DNA of 64,000 nt from Crocodylus rhombifer (GCA_038503035.1 JAVSML010001167.1:124001-188000), one strand, 5' to 3'; counted from the first letter of the stretch, positions 1-12,223 are shown. Notes: generated by a model not told the origin, from the letters alone. Numbers and translations: made by a program.

Positions 1-2044
1 CTTCATCAAAACTTTAAAAATATATTTCTTTCCCTTTCAGGTTTCGTAACTCTAACTCCTGTCTTGCTGCAGTTATGAATGTATTCTGTGTTCAGTATTT
101 TTGCAAGTATTTGGCTCAAAAATGGTGAACAGCTTGTTGTTACTAGTGTCTTTATTTTCCCCTGAAGCACATAGCATTATTTAATTTAAAGGAATAACAA
201 GAATTTGCCTCTAATAGAAGTAATTTTGTTATTTAGAGCCTTCCTTTTGTCTATAAGATTACAAAATGACATTAATTATGTGGTGTTCACTATTTTTGTT
301 CTGGAAAATGCTTGAAAATAATTTTAGATAAAATACTTGGTTATTGGCTTATCTATTTATTAATATATCACCAAAATATTTGCAAAACACCATAGGTTTG
401 AGAAAACAAAAGTGTATGTTGTTTCAAATGATTGTTCGATGCTTTCTTTTTCTTTTTAGAAGAGTAATTCATACTTCAAGTAATGCCCAGTTAGTCAGCT
501 ATTGGGCAGCTATTCAGGTTGCCTACCAGCTTACAAACATTGATTTATACCATGACCATCCACATTTGTGGATGACAATGTTTGTGCTCAATGGGGGAGA
601 TTCTATAACTATAGATCTTCCAATATATATATATATAAAATACATAGTTCTTTAAAAATGTCTGTGCCTGTGTCTGTCATGGAAATGTTAAAAAATGTTG
701 TTGAATGTCTAGACTTGTTTTCATTGTGAGATCTGGTTATTTCCCATCTCTGGAATACAGGAATTAGATTGAACAAATAGTTTGATGTTGGTGGCTTTAT
801 ATTAATACTCTTATTAATGTATTATGTGATCTGTATTAGATTGAAGTTTATATAATAATATGGTGTTTCTGTAGGATTTTGTGGTGGGAGGGGTGGGAGT
901 AGTAATGTTGATTTTTGTGTCGCTTTATCCCTTTTGTGGCCTCATGATACAGGCTGCTGGTTGGGGAAAGTAAAGTAATGAGAGAATCACATTTTAAGAG
1001 AGGTACTTGTGCAGGTAATATAAGCTTTCTTGGTGAGATTTGGAACCAAGACACACACAGATATTTAAGTCTTGCTGTTGCTTTGAATTAATTGACAAAC
1101 TACAAAAGAATTTGGCATTCTTGAAAATTTTACCTTTAATCGTAAACTGTTTGCTTGAACAAGATATTGGTGCCATTCATTTTCACTGTGCATTGTGATT
1201 CCCAAAGATTCATAGATTTGTTAGGAAAGTGACTGAATCCAGGCAGGCAATAATAATCTCTTGCTATTAACATTGTTTAGCAAAATTACATTCTGTTGCA
1301 CATTGCAATTTCAGCTATATTAGTACTAAAGAGGAAACCGTTCTACTTTTAAAAGATCAGGGCAACCTTGTTTATATAATTTAGTGAATATGCATATTTA
1401 AAGTGATTTATAGCTCCAATATATTTCCAAAACAAGTCTGATATTTGTGGGAAATGACTTTTCTAGACTAGTCAGCTGCACTAGAAACAAAAGATTCATA
1501 ACATTTTGAGAAACATTCTTGCCCATATAGCTAAGCAGTTTCATGTCATACACATGCTTAAATCAGTGGATGACCAGAAAAACAGAAATAAAAGGACAGT
1601 ATTTTAGTTAGAAACAAGGATTGTGGGTGAAGGGTGTGTGGCTTGTAAACTGTAACACATCCTAATTATTGATATGGCTGAATATTCTGTATTACTTTTG
1701 GACTCTGACCTGGGGTTTCTTACATTTCTTGTAGGAGATGTGCCTACAAGAGACTTTCCCCTGAGGCTAAGTCTCTACTCTGTAAAGTGGAAGGTCACCC
1801 TTTTAAGGGAGAAGGCTTTTTTAGTACCAGAAATTATCAGGTTTTCAAAGAGTGAAAGGGATAAGATACCGTTTTGCTGTTGCATATCTCTTACTGAGAA
1901 ATACAGTTTCATATGGACCTTCTTAACTGAAGTTTGTATCTCTGTGGGTACAGTCTTTAGGCAGTATTGAAAAACCTAGAATCTATCAAAGGGTTTGATG
2001 GGGACTGCCTTCTAGCCAGATAATGTTTCAGAGGATTGCCATAG
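1..2044. other. AT-rich unique sequence, no gene seen
   Basis: Short open frames on both strands lack family motifs and convincing splice sites. The sequence is AT-rich with small runs such as an AT dinucleotide tract near 625-638. I see no recognisable repeat or exon. Intergenic or intronic DNA is the simplest reading. Confidence 0.6.
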
Positions 2045-2358
2045 AGGGTTGGCAGCCTATGGCCCACAAGCCAGATTCAGGCCACAAAGTGGTCAGATCT
2101 TGTCTATAGAGGTCTGATCTGATATGGGAGATTGGTCTTGTGGACCTGTGCCACACCATGCTTCCCCTTTGCCCTGTGGCACTTCCCTCTGCTGCAGATA
2201 CCGTTGCTCTGCAGCATCTGAGCTTACCCTTGCTGTAGAGGAGCTGGGAATCTGGAAGCCAGCCAGAGGGAGAGAGGGGTGCAGATTTCCAGCCCAGTGA
2301 TAGCTTCGTCATAAGCCCTGGCCCATGCTAGCAAAATGGCTGCCGAACGTTGGAGTAA
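2045..2358. mobile_element. hAT-like non-autonomous DNA transposon, degraded
   Basis: The left end reads gagggttggcagcctatgg and the right end contains atggctgccgaacgttgg. These are imperfect inverted copies of each other, in the style of hAT ends that start CAGGGGTTGGCA. The interior is more GC-rich than the flanks. An 8-bp target duplication is not convincing (about 3 of 8 match), so the exact ends are uncertain. The open frame on the minus strand inside it is not a gene. Confidence 0.5.
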
Positions 2359-2818
2359 AGCATCAGTAATAAAGTGAACCAGAAATATTAGAGGACTGTA
2401 AATTATTTAATTTTATTCAGCATTTGTGGAGTTTGTGTTTTGCCAGATATTAATTTGGCAAGGCTTCAGGCTGGATGGGGAGAATGGTGAATAAAATAGT
2501 GAAAAATACTACCAGATAGCATCATCCTTCTTTTGCTCCTGATTTGCCTGCAATTAGAAGAAAATTCTGTGGAACAAATAACAGAGGTGTATCTTTTGAA
2601 CTATTTTGTACAGTTATACATTAGGGATAAATATCTTTATTACTTTGTTATAGGCAGCTGCGATAGTCTCTTTAACTTTCATTTAAAGAACAGTCATTGG
2701 ATGAAATTACAATAGTATTCTCAGTCTTCCGGCTTTGCTAACTTTGCATTGTATTATTAAACAAGATCTAACATTTGTTAAGGTCCCAATTATTTTGCAA
2801 AAAAGCTCCCTTTTATTG

Positions 2819-2819
2819 T

Positions 2820-2875
<56 letters not shown>

Positions 2876-2955
2876 TATCTATATAGATAAATCTTTAGAT
2901 ATAGAAATGTATCTATATAGATAGATATCTATGTAGATATATGTATAGATATATA
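2819..2955. repeat. Compound microsatellite (TA)n(GA)n then ATAGAT-rich
   Basis: A TA tract is followed by about twenty GA units to about 2872 and then by imperfect repeats of the type atatagatagat. It directly abuts the hairpin at 2956-3053. Confidence 0.9.
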
Positions 2956-3053
2956 TGTAGAGATGGCATTTACAATGTAAAAGCAGCTCATACCTTAAAA
3001 TGCTTGAGATATATGGTATAAGCTGCTTTTACATTGTAGATGCCATCTCTACA
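2956..3053. repeat. Near-perfect inverted repeat (hairpin)
   Basis: The arm at 2959-2994 and the arm at 3015-3050 are reverse complements over 36 nt with two mismatches; pairing extends a few bases outward. The loop is about 20 nt (2995-3014). Each arm contains the core tacaatgtaaaagcagct. A structure of this size could be a miniature fold-back transposon or a transposon-derived microRNA precursor. I do not recognise the family. Confidence 0.85.
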
Positions 3054-4276
3054 ACATCCAGTAAAACTTGTAGGCAGATATTCTGGTTACATACCTCAGT
3101 GTTTGCAACTTTATTAAATGCTAGGATATCTTCTTTAGTCAATACACTCAGTCTTAAATCTCAGTGAAGGCCATCTGCCACCAGGGGATCAAAGGTTGCA
3201 TGTAAGTTAGGGGCTGTTAAATGTAAGCCTTGAGCTAAACCTCACTTCTGGGGGGACTGGGTTGGTCTGGGGTGGAGCATAATGTCTTCAGATGTTAATT
3301 GATTGTGTCTGTCCACACAGCACTTCCCCCTTTGTATAGGTACATTTTTACTACAGAGACTGCTGCTCATGGAGCTGACATCCTGTCTTCTTGGCTAGGT
3401 TTTTGCAGGTTACTCTGATCTCCTTGCTTCCTTGATTATTCTGTTGTCGATACCTGAGCTAGCTAGTTTAGAGCTATTGCAGGCATGTTTGCATGAGCCT
3501 TAGTCACAGCTGTGTAGATATAGCTTTAGGTCAGCTCACTTTGAGACATTCAAGAGAGAGTGAAGGTCAACCCACCTATACCAGATGGGGTCCCTGCCTA
3601 TCAGGATGTGGTGATCAATACTTAATCAGTTGTGCTGACCATCATATTTACTCCCTTAGACATATAATCTATTTGAGTGTTGAAAATATGTTGTCATTAT
3701 TGGTGCATTAGTACCAGGGGGTTGCAGCTAGCTTTACCTGCTAATACCTGCAAATTGTATCTGAGTAAAATAGCCAGAACAGGAGAAGTAAAGAATGGCT
3801 TAAAAAGCAGCTAGCCAATTCTGCACACATACATGAGAATTGTTGTTCCCAAGATCTTAAATATGCACAGTCAGAAACCTGGTAGCTCTAAAATTTATTG
3901 GAAGGATGAAGGGGGAGGTGAGAGAGGAAATCTTTCTGTTGCTACTGATAAGGAAGAGGGAATATATCTTAACTTTCTAACTCACTCTGGGCTGCCTTTG
4001 AAGCTGGGAATCCCAATTCTTCAAGCCAGTGTTTCAAAAAGTTTTGATACTAGGGGGACAGTTTTTTTTTCTGTATTAAAATTAGTGGCATACTTTATTC
4101 TTACACCCAAAAGGTATGCATTTATGGATATTTTTTATTTTTAAAAACATATAACACATTCCATTCCCCTGCCAGAGGAAGTCATACCAGTGCTGAGATG
4201 TATTTGCTGATTTTTTTTTTTTTAATTTAATACATTTTTAATTTTTTTTCTTTAAGCAAAGGATTGGACTCTATGC
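3054..4276. other. No recognisable feature
   Basis: Mixed-composition DNA with open frames of about 70 and 103 codons that lack family motifs and splice context. T-rich tracts lie at 4209-4260. I see nothing else. Confidence 0.5.
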
Positions 4277-4350
4277 CAGTGGTTGTCAACATTGTTGGCC
4301 TCAAGACACCCCCTTCACAACTTTTCTGAATTTTGCAGCTTCTCAGGTGA
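4277..4350 (+). mobile_element. hAT end fragment
   Basis: It begins ccagtggttgtcaacattg, the CAGTGGTTGTCAACC-style end of hAT elements, and resembles the inner element at 13522-13711. It is cut off by the CR1 that begins at about 4351, so only one end is seen. Confidence 0.45.
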
Positions 4351-5503
4351 CATAGTGATATACCTTGACTTTAGCAAGGCTTTGATACTGTCTCCCACAA
4401 CATTCTTGCAAGCAAGCTAAGCAAGTATGGGTTGGATGAAGGAACTGTAAGGTGGGTAGAAAACCAGCTGGATCTTTGTCCTCAGAGGGTAGCAGTCAAT
4501 GCCTCAATGACTAGTTGGCAGCCGGTATCAAATGGAGTGCCCTAGAGCTCTATCCTGGGGCCAGTTTTGTTCAATATTTTCACCAATGACCTGGAAGATG
4601 GGATAGAGTGAACCCTCAGCAAGATTGCAGATGACACCAAGCTGGGGGGGTTTAGTAGATATGTTAGAGGGTAGAGCTAGGATTCAGAGAGACCTCAACA
4701 GGACTGGACCAAAAGAAATCTTATGAGGTTCAGTAAGGACAAGTGCAAAGTCCTGCACAGAGAATGGAACAATCCCATGCACCAGTACAGACTGGGGACC
4801 AACTGGCTAAGCAGTTTCTCTGCAAAAAATAACCTGGGGTTACAGCCGGCAATAAACTGAATATGAGCCAACAGTGTGAACTTGTTGCAAAGAAGGCTAA
4901 CAGCATACTGGCTGCATTAGTAGGAGTGTTGCCAGCAAATTGAGGGAAGTGATTCTTCCCTTCTACTCTGCACTGGTGAGGACATATCTGGAGTGCTGTG
5001 TCCACCTTTGGGGCCCCCACTACAGAAGGGATGTGGCCAAATTGGAGCGAGTCCAGTGGAGGGCACCAAAAATGGTTAGGGGTCTGGGGTCATGACTTCT
5101 GAGAAGAGACTAGGGAACTGGGTTTATTTAGTCTGGAAAATGGAAAGACTGAGGGGGGATTTAATAGTAACCTTCAACTCCCTGAAGGGGGGCTTAAAAG
5201 AGGATGGAGCTATACTGTTCTCAGTGGTGGCAGATGACAGAACAAGGAACAACAGTCTCAATTTACAAGGGAAGGTTAGGTTAGATATTAGGATAAACTT
5301 TTTCACTAGAAGGGTAATAAAACACTCAAACAGGTGTACCAAGAGAGGTTGTGAACTCTTCACCCTTGGAGGTTTTTAAGTCCCAGCTAGACAAAGCCTT
5401 GGCATGGATGATTTGGTTGAGGATGGTCCTGCTTTGAGTAGGGAGTTGGACTAGATGACCTCCTGGTGTCCCTTTCAGCCCTAATTTTCTATGATTCTAT
5501 TGG
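4351..5503 (+). mobile_element. LINE/CR1, 5'-truncated, with decayed reverse transcriptase and complete 3' tail
   Basis: The translated start matches the CR1 reverse-transcriptase palm (Y-L-D-F-S-K-A around 4357-4378), followed by V-P-type and G-P-V-L-F-N-I-F motifs and A-D-D-T-K-L near 4628-4645, the second catalytic aspartate block. The frame is broken early: one base appears missing in the run after the SKA motif, and stops interrupt the rest. The later part encodes the usual CR1 C-terminal stretch (frame at 5092-5379). The 3' end carries the typical CR1 tail, ttggactagatgacctcctg at about 5448 and attctatgattctat near 5489-5500. The copy is dead. It abuts a hAT fragment on its left. Confidence 0.92.
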
Positions 5504-6594
5504 TCTAAATTCAGAAAAGATCTGGAGGGGGGCCTTGAGGCTAAAAAAGTTGAATTAGTGCTTTAGCTGATGCCACTTAATGTCAGCAGAGGCAGGATGT
5601 CACCCAGCTGTCCCTTACTCTTTCTGCTATCTGCCCCCTTCCCATTTCTTTATCTGTACCTCAGAGGGGCAAGGGCATCCTCCACTTCTGGAGCTACTTC
5701 TGCAGGGTTTTATGTGCGAGCAAACAACACTGTGGCCCCTGCTGCCAAGCCCAGAAGAGTGGGAGTAGCGGTGTGACTATTTGTGGCTAAGAACAGAGGT
5801 TCAAAAAGCCAAGGCAGAAGTGCTCTAAGTGCCCTAGGTTGTCAGGGAGGGAACAGAACAGATATTCTGCCCCCTTTCATAGCTGGTGGCAGGGGGTGGA
5901 GAAGTAGGGTGACTATACTGACAGAGGCCAGCAGTCTAGAGGTGCTCAAGTATGCCTTCCAGTACCTGGGCCACACCTGATTGGCTAGCTTGTTCCCCTC
6001 CCATGCCAGCACCCCACCAGAGGCCAGCTCTGTAGCAGCAGAGTGACTCCCTCACCTGTGCTGGCTGGCTCATATGGGCCTGGACCCACATGGTGGGGAC
6101 ATCTGCGCCCCCACCAGTGCACCATGCCCAGTGAAAAAACCCCAAGCCCTAGGCATCATGGCAGCTATGGTTCCTAGGGCCCAAGGGTGTGTGAAACCCC
6201 TGGACCCTGGGGATGCAGACCACAGTGTGGGAGCCAGGGCCAGTGGCTCCACTCCCCCATTTCTCCCCTGCAGCTGAGAGGCAGGGTCTGGGGGCAGGGC
6301 TTGAGCAAGTAGCTCTGCAACCGGGCCAAGCTGGACAGTGAGGGGGAAAGCCCCTGCCATGCAAAGCTATTCAGACCCTAGCTTGGGGGGTGGGGTACTG
6401 GATCTGGTGGGGGAGGGATTCATTCACCCCGTTGTGCACCTTCTGTGCTGCCACTGGCTTGTCTGGAAAAGAGAGGCTTTGCTGCCTCAGCTCTGTGACA
6501 GGCCAGGGGCTGGGGTTGCTTGGCTTGGCCAGAGCAGACAAGCTGGGGCAGAGGCTAGCCCATCCTCCCTGCAAGGAAGGATTAGTGGGGACCT
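5504..6594. repeat. GC-rich repeat-like stretch with one hAT-type end
   Basis: The sequence turns GC-rich from about 5590. At about 5908 it reads tagggtgactata, the end motif of the hAT at 27066-27345, but no matching right end is found. Many overlapping open frames of 60-97 codons occur on both strands. They conflict with one another and resemble the chance frames in the other GC-rich transposon interiors here. I read it as transposon interior sequence, partly from the long-TIR family that continues at 6595. Confidence 0.45.
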
Positions 6595-6681
6595 GCAAAG
6601 CATCCTGGGATGTCAGGAGACTGCAAGTTAACTTGATTTTGGAGGGGATCTGGTACTGAAGTTTAATAACTGGTTTATAAT
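6595..6681 (-). mobile_element. Long-TIR DNA transposon, part 1 (interior/right side), split by CR1
   Basis: The segment gcaaagcatcctgggatgtc is the reverse complement of interior sequence next to the left TIR of the copy at 12320 (catcccaggatgctttgcag near 12530). It also aligns with 42890-42950 of the full copy. The match stops at about 6681 where CR1 begins and resumes at 7563. Confidence 0.7.
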
Positions 6682-7562
6682 TGCAGATGATACCAAGTTA
6701 TAGGGCTAAGTTAACACCGGAGGGCAGGGAGCAGATAGAGGCTGATTTGGACAGGTTGGATCAATGGGCAGAATGAAATCAGATGAAATTCAACAAAGAT
6801 AAATGCAAGGTACTCCACCTAGGAAGGAGGAATCCCCAGCACACCTATAGGTTGGGGGACGACCTCCTCAGCAGTTCAGTGGCTGAGAGGGATCTTGGTC
6901 ATAGTTGACTCCAAGATGAACATGAGCCGGCAGTGTAATGAAGACATTAACAAGGCCAATAGCACCTTGTCGTGCATTAGCAGATGCATGACCGACAGAC
7001 TGAGGGAGGTGATGCTCCCCCTTTATGCCACATTGGTCAGGCTGCAGTTGGAGTACTGTGTCCAGTTTTGGGTGCCACACTTCAAGAGGGACACGGAGAA
7101 TCTGGAGAGGGTCCAGAGGAGGGCCACTCACATGATTAGTAGCTTCCGTGAAAGATCCTACAAGGGGAGGTTGAGGGCTCTGGATCTCTTTGGCCTTCAC
7201 AGGACACGGCTGAGGGGGGATCTTGTAGCCACCTATAAGTTTATCAAGGGAGGACAACAGGGAATTTTAGAAGCGCTATTTACCAGAGCATCCCTAGGAG
7301 CAACTAGGAATAATGGATATAAACCAGTGGAGAGTAGATTCAGGTTAGACATTAGGAAAAAAATTTTTACAGCGAGGGTGGTCAGAATCTGGAATCAGCT
7401 TCCAAGAGAGGTGGTACTATTGCCTAACTTGGAGGTCTTCAAGAGGAGGCTTGATAGATACCTGGCTGGGGTCATCTGACCTTGGTCCTCTTTCCTGCCA
7501 GGGACAGTGGGTCGGACACAATGATCCTTTGTGGTCCCTTCCGACTCTATAATCTATGAAAC
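6682..7562 (+). mobile_element. LINE/CR1 inserted into a DNA transposon
   Basis: This 5'-truncated CR1 starts near the A-D-D-T-K-L block of the reverse transcriptase (gcagatgataccaagtta at about 6684) and runs to a CR1 3' tail made of ctatgaa-like units at 7545-7562. The flanks are the two halves of one long-TIR transposon, so the CR1 arrived later. It keeps a 194-codon open frame and is the least decayed CR1 in the window. Confidence 0.92.
6895..7479 (+). pseudogene. CR1 pol C-terminal fragment, 194 codons open
   Basis: The translation has the usual CR1 domain downstream of the palm: an N-rich stretch, Y-A-T-L-V-R-L-Q-L-E-Y-C-V-Q-F-W around residues 42-57, E-x-V-Q-R-R-A-T around 70-77, a G-D-L-V-A-T-Y-K-F block near 110, R-F-R-L-D-I-R-K near 153, and the C-terminal W-N-Q-L-P-R-E-V-V and L-D-x-Y-L motifs. 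It ends at a stop 83 bases before the CR1 3' end, the normal place. It has no catalytic core and no start of its own, so it cannot act as an enzyme. It is listed because it is the longest credible protein-like frame in the first half of the window. Confidence 0.85.
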
Positions 7563-7728
7563 TATGAATTTAAATCAGTTAAGTCTGATACTACATCAAT
7601 TCAGATCTATCTTAGGCTGGGTTCTGCAATTTTTATACTAGTCTGTATGCACTTCACTACTGTTCTGTTACAGGTTTAGACCAGTTTCTGATCACTTATA
7701 CCCATTTATGCATAATTTCTGTCCCTAA
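7563..7728 (-). mobile_element. Long-TIR DNA transposon, part 2 (right TIR)
   Basis: This is the right terminal repeat of the family seen whole at 41290-43118. Shared landmarks are tctgatactaca, gttctgttacaggttta, accagtttctgatcactta and the end tttctgtccctaa. It continues the element interrupted at 6681. The left end of this copy was not found. Confidence 0.8.
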
Positions 7729-9164
7729 CCTGTGTGTCTGCCCTCTCACATTGGAGCAAGGTGCTGGGAGCATGGGGATGGCTGCCACAGGGGCTGGCTG
7801 GGGGCAGGGAAAGGTGGTAGAAGTGGTAGCAGTTCCCGGAAGAGCAGCCACAGCCACTGCTGAAGTAGCTGAGACCTATGCAGGATGCTGGACAGGGAAG
7901 GAAAGCATTTATCTCATCACACAGAGGGATTTTACAGCATACTTTTGTTGCTCTCATGGCATGCTCTTTGGGAACTGGTGCTTTAAGCTGTACTGAGTGA
8001 AAACAACATATTTGCTGTTAAATTGTATAACATGACCTGCATCAGAGTGGAAATTGAAGGGGTTTTTTTGCGGGGGGGAGGGGATTAGGAGAGCTCTTAA
8101 TTTTACAGCTGCCCTCTCATTTCTAGTTATTACTGCAATTTCTATAACAATAGAAAGTGATTCAAAGAATTCAATTTCTAATATAACTACCCATCAGAAA
8201 TTTTAATATGCCTTGTTTCTGTATCCTTCTCTCATTTCACATGTACCTGCCAGGGAGTGAGTGAAGAATACTGAGTATTGGGATGCTTTCTATTTTTTAC
8301 GAAATACAGTTGATTTTTATTTTCACTAAAGAAAATACATAGAAGCATTAAATATTTTTGGCAAACTTAAGAGGGCTGCAGTTTGACAGCTTCTCTTTAA
8401 AAGCTACATGCTCTTTTAACTTGATTCTAAAATGCTACTTTGTTATGCATGGACCTGTTCAAATGATTTTTTATATACTAGTGCACATACAGGAAGGGCT
8501 ATAGGTTTGAAGAATTAAGCTACGTTATTTTTTAAAATAAGTTAATCATTTTGAATGTTATGAAGGAACATAAAGAAAAGAAGTGCTCAAGCTAGGGTAA
8601 AGAAATAAGTACTTTTAAGATTAAACATCTTTTTAATGGAGTATTAGGCCCTAACTGGCTTAACCTTAAGTAATGGGGAGGGCTGGATTCAAGCAAATCC
8701 ATCCCATGTCTTAGCTGATAGAGATGTACACAGTATTACTACTTGATATATATTCTAAACACTATTAAAGAACAAAGTAAGTAAATTACATGATTTGAAT
8801 CCTCTGAAGTTATTTTAAAGATTTTGGTGTTGTTTGGTTCTGATACCCTTGCTTACAGTGTGTTGATTTAGGACTCTCCAAAAAAACAAAATACAAACAT
8901 TTATCTTTATTACTCACAGTACTGCAGCATACTTGCGGTTTAGCTTTTGCCAGATATTTCAATGTATAGCCACAGACTCTATCTGGGTGGCACAAACAAA
9001 AATAAAGTCTTTCTGTGATGACTTGTTTTGGAAGTAGGAGCATTCCTGCCTCCATTAAGTAGGGAGGTATATTTGTATGCATACCTGCATAACTCTTCTG
9101 TATCCCAAAGTGACAGAAGACCACATCAGAAACAGATCTCTAAATGTATCTTATTAGCAACAAG
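7729..9164. other. No recognisable gene; unique-looking sequence
   Basis: Contains AT-rich DNA with small T- and G-runs (8057-8082). Open frames up to 104 codons on both strands show no motifs. Confidence 0.5.
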
Positions 9165-9255
9165 AACCCACATTGTGATTGATACTGTACAAACTGTACA
9201 TACATAGAACAGACTGTCTCTGCCCTAAGAAGGGTGCTGTCAAACAGATAAATAC
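9165..9255 (-). repeat. Ancient amniote SINE/LINE 3'-end-like fragment
   Basis: Read on the minus strand, it gives a segment of the type TTAGGGCAGAGACAGTCT followed by TGTACAGT. This is the same worn family as 31395-31500 on the plus strand. Old MIR/L2/L3-like 3' ends in amniotes have this form. The exact family is uncertain. Confidence 0.45.
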
Positions 9256-12081
9256 AAATAAGTCCTGCTAGGCTATTCAGAAGTGTTGAGTTATTGTATG
9301 TTCTTGCATACCATGCACCCCTAAATATGACACACCTTGTTTTTTGGGAAGGAAGGATAGGAAAAAAAATTCCCAAAGGAATGGCTGCCAAAGCAAAGAC
9401 AGATCTCAATCTTCAACTCACGCACCCTCCCTTTCCTGCTTAACCAAAAGCTGAAACCTCAGCTGCTGCTGAGCACAGGTCTCCATGTGTAGATCTATAA
9501 TTTTGAAAAGAACTAGAAACAGTCTGCAAGTTGTGGAAAGGAGACAAGAAACCAGGAGGAGGTAGCAGGCAGCAAAATTGCCACAAGAAAGATTAACTTG
9601 ATTAGTGGAACATCAAGACTATTAAAAATGAATGATGATTGTTAATACCGATGACGTAAAGAAAAATGAGCCATTAAGTCAACTGACTCTCTTAACTGCC
9701 TGAAAAGAAATTCCATTCGTGTTGCTGGGTGGAGCAGGGATCAAAGTAGGGCATTTCTATTCTGGGCATAATATGTTTCCCCACTTGAGATGCACCCCAA
9801 TTTGGGGACTTTTTTCTCCAAAAAAATAAAAAGGGCATGTGGTATGTGAGTACATATGGTATTTTGGTTTTTTATAATTGCTTTCTCAAACATATCCTAC
9901 TGATATTTAATGAGATAGAGAAGCATCTGACGTACAAGTTTGTCTGGGCTCTGCTAATCCGTGCAAGTCAAATACCTTCTCCATCCATCTCAAAAAAAAT
10001 CAGGCATATCATAACAGGGCAGAAAAGAAATATCTTGAAGAACACTCTTGGAACATATCTAAATTTTAAAATAACAAATTTTGCAAGTTGTGAGATTAGT
10101 TAAGTACCTGTATGTTTACCCCCGATGAATATCCAATAAAAATTGGTGTTTACTCAGCCAATATTGTGATCTTGAGGTTTGAAATAGAAGTTTTCCTTAA
10201 GTTTTTTTTATCACCTGATTCAAGAAAATAAATGTAAGATCATCATGGAAAAATGCTTTTATTAGTGGTGGTGTTTCCTTTTATGCTCCAAATATATATT
10301 TGGAAGTCCCTTCTTTTTAGAGTGTGCTTTTTCATTGCTTTTTTAAAAAGTATTTCTGGAGTAGTAAAAACAGACAGTACATGTGACTTTTTTTAAAAGA
10401 GCTAAAACAGAATTGTTTTTTCTATAGCTTCTCTGAGATCCAAAGAATCCAACAGTACTTGGGGGAAATGGGTACTGGAAATGTAGGACCTCATCCAAAT
10501 CCAATTGGTTCATTGGATTATTATTTCTGTGACCTTTGGATAGACCCATGATGATCTGATAAGCAAATGAAGCTATCATTATGCATTTAGCTCAGATGCA
10601 GGGAAACTGTATTGACCAAGTGGAGTGTTGTGGGTGATGTCAGGATTTTTTTTTAAGTCTTGTTTGTGTGTAGCATCTAGACAGTTAAGGAGAACAGTTG
10701 GGAAGTTTCTTTTTAATAGCTAATTTAAGCCCAATACTTCAAAATGTGCAAAAGTCTATATCAATAAATCACAATTTGATTACTTTCTTGGTCATGGAAT
10801 GGAATGTGCCCAATGGCTAGAATGCTACACTTTCCATGACATAACTAGTTCAGAATAACTACATTACTAAAACTATTCTGTATTTTCAGGAATTACCATG
10901 TCTATTGTCTAAAACCTATAAAAATGGGAACTGTTTTACAGATCGGTTTTGGTGCTGATGAATAGACTTGGTCCAGCTTTACCAAAAAGTATATATTTTT
11001 GTGGAGGGCTACTCATTCCTAATAACATCTCCAACTGTAGACCAAAACAACAGTACAAATTTAGAGCACAATGACGTATGGATAGTGGTTATCAATTTAA
11101 TTGGAGATCTAAAACTACAGCATTAATACACATGCTGCTTTATTATAAATACAAATGACTGCTGTAAAACTGCAGTTATGAAGATGATGTTGCTTCCCTT
11201 TTGAGTGAGAGATGTTCATTGTCTTCTGTGGTTGAGTTCTGGCCATTTTGTACTCTTCTGTAAAATGGTACAACAGCTTGCTGGTAAATGCTATTGTTAG
11301 AGATTATCAGTGATCTTCTTTTATAGGTAGGAGATGGTTAGATGAACCCCTACAGGAGTGTGGCTACATGGGCCTCTGCTAAAGGAAACATTTTGTGGGA
11401 ATGAAAGTATTGTCAATCAGATCTCTAGTTCTTACATTGTTGGAATAACTCTCTGGACCGTTACATTCCATGATTCCCGGGTATAGCAGTGATACTACCG
11501 TTACCCTTTGGTAATGGAAAGAAGTCACTTATTCTTGAGCTTTGGTTAAATTAAAAAGCTTAACATCTGGGGATTCAGGAGAATCCCCAGACAAGTATCA
11601 TTTCCCCACTTATCCAGATGGAGAAACAAGAAAGTTTGAAATAAGTGAATGGCTTACATCTCATGTAGTTTGATATAGATGTGTATGTCTGGAAATTGGG
11701 CCCTTGATAGTGAAATTTGCCTCAATTTGTGGATTATCAATCAGCTGATATCCAGACATGCTGTAAGTATCTTAATTTTCTTTCCCTCTAGGTATATGGT
11801 AGGGAATGACTCTAGAATTGTACAGGGATTTGTTTGGATGAAGTCAATTTCAAATGATTTATTTTTTAACTTCAATATGGCAGAAAACCAATTTGTTTTT
11901 AAGATGCTGCATTCACATTAAACAATGTTTCCTCTGTATTAGAAACTTGAAGATAAATATGTCAACATCCTGGAATACTAAAACCTTAAACTAGTTTTTA
12001 AAAACGACAAAGATTTTTGAGGGTGATATGGTTTTTTTAAAGACAGAATTTGGTTTATGTTCTGGATTAATTTCTTGGCTA
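9256..12081. other. No recognisable feature
   Basis: AT-rich sequence with scattered short open frames on both strands. No motif, repeat end or splice-bounded exon stands out. Confidence 0.5.
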
Positions 12082-12223
12082 TCTATCATAAATTAATATA
12101 TGGGTGTTGGTTGTAGCCATGTTGATCTGAGGACATAGGCAGACACGGTCCTTTGGGTAAATCTGAATGGTCTAATACAAGATATCAGATTTACCCAAAG
12201 AACCTTGTCTATCATAAATTAAT
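12082..12223. mobile_element. Folded-back short retroposon in a perfect 16-bp duplication (possibly Penelope-like)
   Basis: The 16-mer tctatcataaattaat occurs at 12082-12097 and again at 12208-12223, bounding a 110-bp insert. The left part of the insert reads ggttgtagccatgttgatct and continues to tttgggtaaatct. The right part is the reverse complement of the same element, running from tggtctaatac through agatttacccaaag to accttg. So the start and an inverted continuation of one repeat are joined tail to tail. The family is the same as at 33948-34110. A long duplication and inverted joining point to reverse-transcription-based insertion rather than cut-and-paste. Confidence 0.8.

Noticed and set aside
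2819..2955. CRISPR-like or tandem array
   Set aside because: The periodicity is dinucleotide and hexanucleotide microsatellite with no spacers.
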